From the NCBI RefSeq assembly GCF_000499845.2, contig NC_023749.2:18791138-18855137 (forward strand): DNA of 64,000 nucleotides, in the 5' to 3' direction. The notes below the pieces were generated by a model. The model worked only from the letters and a program-made list of their open reading frames with translations. It made no database searches and was not told the DNA's origin. The stretch's first letter is position 1, and each line of letters starts with the position of its first letter. Source of the DNA: Phaseolus vulgaris (Eukaryota; Streptophyta; Magnoliopsida; Fabales; Fabaceae). Of the stretch, positions 58,599 through 64,000 are shown piece after piece. The position numbers and the translations under genes were made by a program.

Positions 58599-58611
58599 TT
58601 GGTATCAGAGC
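58599..58611 (+). other. primer-binding site of copia B2
   Basis: TTGGTATCAGAGC, the standard initiator-Met tRNA complement, one base after the LTR. Confidence 0.85.
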
Positions 58612-58653
58612 TTGGTTATTGAAAGTTATTCAAGTTGATCTAAAAAATTTTCT

Positions 58654-59745
58654 ATGGCTGGAAAACTATCTTTTGAGGAGGGTGCTTCAATCTACAAACC
58701 ACCTTTATTCTGTGGATTGAATTACAAGTTTTGGGAAGCAAGAATGAAAATCTTTATTGAATCTATTGATCAAAGAATTTGGGACTCAATTGAGAATGGT
58801 CCTTACATTCCAAAGTTCAAAAAGGAAAATGCTTTCTTTACAAAACCTTTGTCCAAATGGACAGATGATGAATGTAAGATGGCTCAGCTTGATAAGTCTG
58901 CTCAAAATATTATAGCTTCTGCACTAGAAACTAATGAATTTTTCAGAATATCCAAGTGCAAAACTGCTAAGGAAATGTGGGAGACACTCAAGGCTGCTCA
59001 TGAACCAAAGGAAGCAATGACAAAGAGTCAAGCAAGAAGAAAGAAAAGGAAAAACAAGAAAAGCCTCAATCTTTGCTTAATGGCCAGAAGGGAGGATGAC
59101 TCATGTAGTGTAAGTTCATCAAACTCTTCAAACTCTGAAAATTATGGTCAATTGCTTCAAGCCTTTCAAGAAACTCATGAAGAAGCCAACCGATTGGCTC
59201 TCTTGAACAATCGGTTGAAAGAAAAGAATAGCTGGCTTGAAAGCAGAGTAAAAGCACTGGAAGAGGATTTAGAAAACTCAAAAATGGATTTTGAAAATCT
59301 GGAAATCATTTACAAAAACTCCTCTTGCAAGTGTGATACTCTAGTTTGTGAAAATTGCGAAAATCTTGAAAAGAAGGTCCACTATCTTGTTAAAACAGTG
59401 GATAAGCTTTCTAAAGGCCAATCTAACTTTGAGAGTGTGCTAGCATCTCAAAATTGTGTTTTTGGAAAATCTGGATTGGGTTTTAATCCACAAAACAAGC
59501 AAGATAGATTTTCAAAATCATTTTCGAAAATGCCAAAAAAACAATCGATTGGACCATCGAAACAACCGATTGTTACATGCTTCTATTGCATGAAAAGAGG
59601 TCATTTTGTGCGATTCTGTAAAATCAGAAAACATGCTGTTCCTAAAGGGCTTATGAAGTGGATTCCCAAGAAAAATAAAGTTTGTAGTGATGAGTATAAA
59701 CCAGATGGACCCACATTCATAAAGGGACCAAACCTATGCACTTGA
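58654..59745 (+). CDS. gag: copia B2 gag, intact frame with internal deletion
   Basis: ATG at 58654, 363 codons, stop TGA 59743-59745. The N-terminal block (FEEGASIYKPPLF, ARMKIFIESID) and EMWETLKAAHE match B1. Then about 200 residues present in B1 are absent, including most of the UBN2-type capsid region and the first CCHC knuckle. The frame continues with a basic KKRKNKKS patch, the acidic Ser-rich region, a coiled coil (about residues 165-230) and the second knuckle CFYCMKRGHFVRFC (residues 309-322). The frame is open despite the deletion. Whether such a short gag can form particles is unclear, so the element may depend on gag from fuller relatives. Pol follows in another frame after a 12-base gap. 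Confidence 0.85.
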   Translation: MAGKLSFEEGASIYKPPLFCGLNYKFWEARMKIFIESIDQRIWDSIENGPYIPKFKKENAFFTKPLSKWTDDECKMAQLDKSAQNIIASALETNEFFRISKCKTAKEMWETLKAAHEPKEAMTKSQARRKKRKNKKSLNLCLMARREDDSCSVSSSNSSNSENYGQLLQAFQETHEEANRLALLNNRLKEKNSWLESRVKALEEDLENSKMDFENLEIIYKNSSCKCDTLVCENCENLEKKVHYLVKTVDKLSKGQSNFESVLASQNCVFGKSGLGFNPQNKQDRFSKSFSKMPKKQSIGPSKQPIVTCFYCMKRGHFVRFCKIRKHAVPKGLMKWIPKKNKVCSDEYKPDGPTFIKGPNLCT

Positions 59746-59759
59746 AAATCTTTTTGTAG

Positions 59760-62700
59760 GACATCTTGGAGGAAAGAAAACATCTTTGGTACTTGGACAG
59801 TGGATGCTCCAAGCATATGACAGGGGACAAATCAAAGTTCCTGAGAATATCCTTCAAGCAAGAGGGTTATGTCACCTATGGAGACAACAACAAAGGAAGA
59901 ATTCTTGGAAGAGGATCCATAGGAGATGAAAGCATCTTGGTGATTCATGATGTGCTCTTTGTTGAGGGCCTAAAGCATAATCTTTTGAGTATTAGCCAAC
60001 TATGTGACAAGGGATATCAAGTGATGTTCAAGACAAACACATGTGAAATCTGTCTACCCAACACCAAAGAGGTAATGTTGGTAGGTAAGAGAGTTAATAA
60101 TGTGTATCTTCTAGATATCTCTACACCATGTTCAATTGGATGTCTTCTATCCAAGCAAGATGAATCTTGACTTTGGCATAGAAGAATTGCTCATATTCAC
60201 ATGAATCATTTGAACAAGCTAATATCAAAAGATCTTGTGATTGGGCTGCCAAAACTCAAGTTTGAGAGGGATCACATTTGTGAAGCTTGCCAAAAGGGGA
60301 AACAAGTGAAGAGTTCTTTTAAAACCAAAAATCTTGTCTCTTCATTGAGACCTCTTGAACTCCTTCACATGGATCTCTTTGGACCCTCTAGAACTATGAG
60401 TCTTGGTGGAAATTATTATGCTCTTGTTATTGTTGATGATTTCTCTAGGTACACTTGGACTTTGTTCTTGGAATCAAAGAGTGATGCCTTTGCTGCATTC
60501 AAAAAGCTAGCAAGAAGGCTTCAAAACACAAAGAACAGCAACATAGGCTCCATAAGAAGTGACCATGGAGGAGAATTCCAAAATGAGAAGCTTGCAAAGT
60601 TCTGTGAGAAGTTGGGGATCCTACACAATTTCTCTGCTCCAAGAACACCACAACAGAATGGAGTTGTAGAGAGGAAGAACAGATCTCTTGAAGAGCTTGC
60701 AAGGACAATGCTTAGTGAGTTAGCACTTCCTAAGTATTTTTGGGCAGATGCAGTGAGCACCTCTTGTTATGTGATGAATAGGGTGCTTATAAGGCCCATT
60801 TTGAAGAAAATTCCATATGAACTTTTCAATGGAAGGAAGCCTAACATCAGTCACCTCAAAGTCTTTGGTTGTAGCTATTTCATTCTCAACAATGGAAAGG
60901 AAAGCTTGGGAAAGTTTGATGAAAAAGCTGACCTTGGCATTTTCATTGGCTATTCTCTCACAAGTCATGCTTATAGAATCTACAACAAAAGGTTGATGAC
61001 TGTAGAAGAATCAGTTCATGTAGTCTTTGATGAGGTAGATCGCAGAACCAGTGAGAACCCACAGATCAGTGCTGAGGAAGACGAACAGAGCATCAGTTTG
61101 GAAAAGCTGGATATCTGTGCAGAAAAACAACCGGTTGATTCGCAGAAACAACCGATTGAAATTCTGCAACAGAGAGAGCTGCCCAAAGAGTGGAGGATTC
61201 CTAGAGATCTGTCAGTGGATAACATCATAGGGCAGATAAAGGAAGGTGTCTCCACACGTAGCTCTATCTCAACCTACTGTAGGCACACAACTTTTGTTTC
61301 TCAAATTGAACCAAAGTCAATTGAAGAAGCTCTCAAGGATGAGAAATAGGTTGAGGCTATGCATGAAGAGCTAAACCAATTTGAAAGAAATGAGGTATGG
61401 TTTCTTGTCCCTAAAACTAATGAAATGAATATTATTGGTTCGAAATGGGTTTTCAGGAACAAGCTAGATGAGGATGGAGTGATCACTAGAAACAAAGCAA
61501 GGCTAGTTGCCAAAGGCTACAATCAAGAAGAGGGCATAGAGTATGGTGAAACCTTTGCTCCTGTGGCTAGATTGGAGGCTGTGAGGCTGCTGCTGGCTTT
61601 TGCATGTATGAGTGGCTTCAAACTCTTCCAAATGGATGTAAAGAGTGCCTTCTTGAATGGCTACATCAATGAGGAAGTCTATGTAGATCAACCATCGGGT
61701 TTTGAAGATCACAAGTTTCCTAATCATGTATTCAAGTTGAAGAAAGCTTTGTATGGTCTGAAACAAGCTCCAAGGCAGTGGTATGAGAGGCTTAGCAACT
61801 TTCTGCTATCTCATGGCTATGGAAGAGGAATGGTAGACAAGACTCTCTTCATCAAGAAGTCAAATGCAGAAATTATTCTTGTGCAAATCTATGTTGATGA
61901 CATCATTTTTGGTGCTACACAAGATAGGTTATGTGAAGAATTTGTGGCTGCAATGAAAGGTGAGTTTGAAATGTCTATGATGGGAGAACTATCTTTCTTT
62001 CTTGGATTGCAGGTTAAACAAACAAAGGATGGGATCTTCCTAAGTCAATCAAAGTATTGCAAGGAAATTCTCAAAAAGTTTGAAATGGAGAATTGCAAAG
62101 AAGCAAGCACTCCAATGCCATCAAGCTGCTACATGGATGCAGATGCTGCTGGAAAGAGTATAGATCAAACAAAATACAGAGGTTTGATTGGATCATTGCT
62201 TTATCTAACAGCAAGTAGACTGGACATCATGTTTGCGGTGTGTCTATGTGCAAGATATCAAGCAAATCCTAAAGAGTCACACTTCAAAGCTGCAAAAAGG
62301 ATTCTGAAATATCTCAAAGGAACATCTTCTGTAGAACTATGGTATCCTTCTCATTCTCCTATACATTTAATTGGTTATTCAGATTCTGACTTTGCAGGTT
62401 GCAAGCTAGATAGAAATAGCACAAGTGGCACTTGTCACCTTCTTGGCTCAAGCCTAATCTCATGGCATAGCAAGAAGCAAGCATGTGTTGCTCTCTCTAC
62501 TGCTGAGGCAGAATATATAGCTGCAGGTAGCTGCTGTGCACAGATTCTATGGCTCAAACAACAACTTGCAGATTTTGGTTTACAAATAAGCAAAGTTCCT
62601 TTGATGTGTGATAACACAAGTGCAATAAATCTTACCAAAAATCAAATTCAACACTCAAGGACCAAAAATATTGAAATAAGACATCATTTCATCAAAGATC

Positions 62701-62843
62701 ATGTGCAAAATGGGAACTGTGAAGTAAAGTTTGTGGAGACCAAACTGCAGCTAGCTAACATCTTCACAAAGCCTTTGCCAAAAGAGAGGTTTTTCTTCTT
62801 GAGAAATGAGTTAGGTATTCTTGATTTTAATAATCTCTCTTAA
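59760..62843 (+). pseudogene. pol: copia B2 pol: protease, integrase, RT, RNase H, two in-frame stops
   Basis: One frame from 59760 (just after an in-frame TAG) to TAA/stop at 62843, broken by TGA 60168-60170 and TAG 61347-61349; no initiating ATG at the start, so it needs gag frameshifting or splicing. Protease DSG at 59796-59804. Integrase: HRRIAHIHMNHLNKL and CEACQKGK zinc region, catalytic Asp 60372, Asp 60561 and Glu 60669, all present. RT: SKWVFRNK, then YVDD at 61890-61901, intact. RNase H: YSDSDFAGC and STAEAEYIAA, ending with the usual IRHHFIKDHV and IFTKPLP phrases. The domain order and all catalytic residues are kept; both stops are single-codon lesions at positions where relatives carry Trp or Gln. 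Confidence 0.92.
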
Positions 62844-63159
62844 ATCTGTCTTTAATACATGTTCAAGTCTATTTGTGAAGACAAATAGGGGGAGAATTAT
62901 TGGTTCTTTTATATCTATGTCTTATATGCATAAAAATTTTAAATCTCTGAATATAAAATTGCTTTCTGTTGCTGCTGATAGAAACAACCGATTGTTTCGT
63001 GTAAACAACCGATTGTTTATTCTGCTTAATGAGTTGAAATCTAACTTGTTGTTGTAAGAAGCTTTGGATAGTATGAATGCTTTCTCTGCAGGAACTGCTT
63101 CAGATTTAATCAGTACAACACAAGCACCAGGGATTTGTCTTCATCAAATAGGGGGAGAT
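62844..63159 (+). other. copia B2 3' untranslated region with two polypurine-like tracts
   Basis: ACAAATAGGGGGAGAA at 62881-62896 and AAATAGGGGGAGAT at 63146-63159, the second directly abutting the 3' LTR and so the working polypurine tract. A motif pair lies between them at 62983/63004. Confidence 0.8.
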
Positions 63160-64000
63160 TGTTGAACCAAGTGGTGTTCAATGTTTTGAAGAATCCAAAT
63201 CCTTTGAAGGATGATGAAGCCTCTACTTTGCTTGATGCTGCTGTGCTGGTTTAAGCTTTGTTTTGGGGTAGTTCAATGTTGCAATCAACCCTTAGATTAA
63301 ATCTCAAAGTAATTAGCATCTCAATTTTAACAAAGCAAAATGTTTTCTAAACTAAGTTGAAACAACCGATTGTTTTGTCGAAACAACCGATTTTTTACAC
63401 TTAGGTGTTTTGAGAAAGTTTGAAAACTGTTTTTGAATGGTGTATTTTGTTAAATAACAAAACAACCGATTGATTCGATGAAACAATCGATTGTTTGTTT
63501 TGAAACCTTAACAGAAAAACTGTTTTCTTTGACTGAGCTTTAAATGCTTTAACTGAATACGCTCCAATCATTAAATGCTTTGACCAATCTATTTTAAATG
63601 CAATTAAGAGTTTGTTAAGATTTGATAACAAACTATATTCTTAGATATATTCTGAAAAACTGTTTTTGATGTTTAAGTATCTTGAAACAAAGTTTTGAAA
63701 GAAGAGTATTTAAAAAGTATTCTGAGATTGCAAAAGAGTTGAGAGATTGATCAAGGTGTTGAATAGGATTCTACTTGTATTGATTTCAGATTTCCATCTG
63801 TAACAAGTGTAATCTTTGTAAACTGCTGAACAATTCGTTTGTGTGTGTTGTGCTGAGATTGGCTGTGTGTTCTTGAGGTGTTCAAGATCAGCAATCTTAG
63901 TGTTGGCCAAGGAGAGTGTGTTTCTTGAGGTGTTCAAGGTCATTCTCTTGGTTGTGGTGTAAGTGATCAAGTGGTGATTGCTTAGTGTTTATCCTCAGGG
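63160..64000 (+). repeat. 3' LTR of copia B2, truncated by window end
   Basis: First 841 bp of the LTR, starting TGTTGAACCAAG. It has motif pairs at 63361/63382 and 63461/63482, at the same offsets from the LTR start (201 and 301) as in B1. Confidence 0.92.

Larger units (their letters stand above)
57474..64000 (+). mobile_element. Ty1/copia retrotransposon B2, nearly intact, runs off the window end
   Basis: 5' LTR (57474-58597), PBS, gag (58654-59745), pol (59760-62843), 3' untranslated region, polypurine tract, and 3' LTR from 63160, cut by the window edge after 841 bp. The LTRs agree almost base for base over the visible length, much closer to each other than to the B1 LTR, so B2 inserted recently. 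Pol has only two stops. Insertion into B1 is inferred from the missing B1 pol. Confidence 0.92.

Noticed and set aside
1..64000. tRNA, rRNA, CRISPR arrays or bacterial-type operons
   Set aside because: None seen; the tRNA-like matches are retrotransposon primer-binding sites only.

Overview
This is plant nuclear DNA, most likely from a legume of the Phaseolus/Vigna group. The plant call rests on one spliced, acylation-motif CDK-like kinase gene of plant type, on plant-type LTR retrotransposon families with plant primer-binding sites, and on MULE, hAT and CACTA-like DNA transposons. The legume call is inference from the general look of the repeats and was not checked by a search. Only one well-supported host gene is present. 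Nearly everything else is transposable-element sequence, much of it nested, in an AT-rich background.

Layout. 1-2303: 5' end of a Tat-like Ty3/gypsy element on the minus strand (gag, PBS, LTR with an internal 67-bp tandem array). It abuts an Athila-like LTR relic (2304-3350). 3350-11370: AT-rich intergenic DNA with LTR and MITE relics and a small exon-like GC island. 11371-16294: eight-exon kinase gene on the minus strand, with its leader and upstream region to about 17060. 17060-19400: AT-rich DNA with a degenerate LTR-like stretch. 19401-25740: a second copy of the Athila-like LTR, split by a complete-ended MULE (20088-25065, exact 9-bp target duplication). The MULE holds a decayed transposase, a GRF-type zinc-finger gene and a gypsy LTR. 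25824-37899: a full-length but dead Tat-like gypsy element (LTR, gag, protease, RT, two RNase H domains, integrase, antisense ORF, LTR). 38915-45882: a decayed minus-strand Ty1/copia element (A) whose 3' LTR is split by a gypsy solo LTR with duplication ATCTC. 45883-54526: AT-rich DNA with CACTA-like ends, a hAT element with an exact 8-bp duplication, a hairpin MITE and a gypsy solo LTR. 54527-64000: two plus-strand copia elements of one family. Element B1 is interrupted just after gag by element B2, whose 3' LTR runs off the window.

The most unusual signal is a short near-palindrome, consensus AACAACCGATTGTT, that occurs in pairs spaced exactly 21 bp apart. It is found throughout copia B (LTRs, untranslated 3' region, and coding parts of gag and pol), and a diverged form with the same spacing is found in copia A. 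Other points of interest are a U5 motif shared by several otherwise different gypsy LTRs, a second polypurine-tract-like site in copia A and B, gag deletions of similar extent in A and B2, an antisense ORF in the gypsy element, and an empty-site paralogue of the MULE insertion inside the same window.
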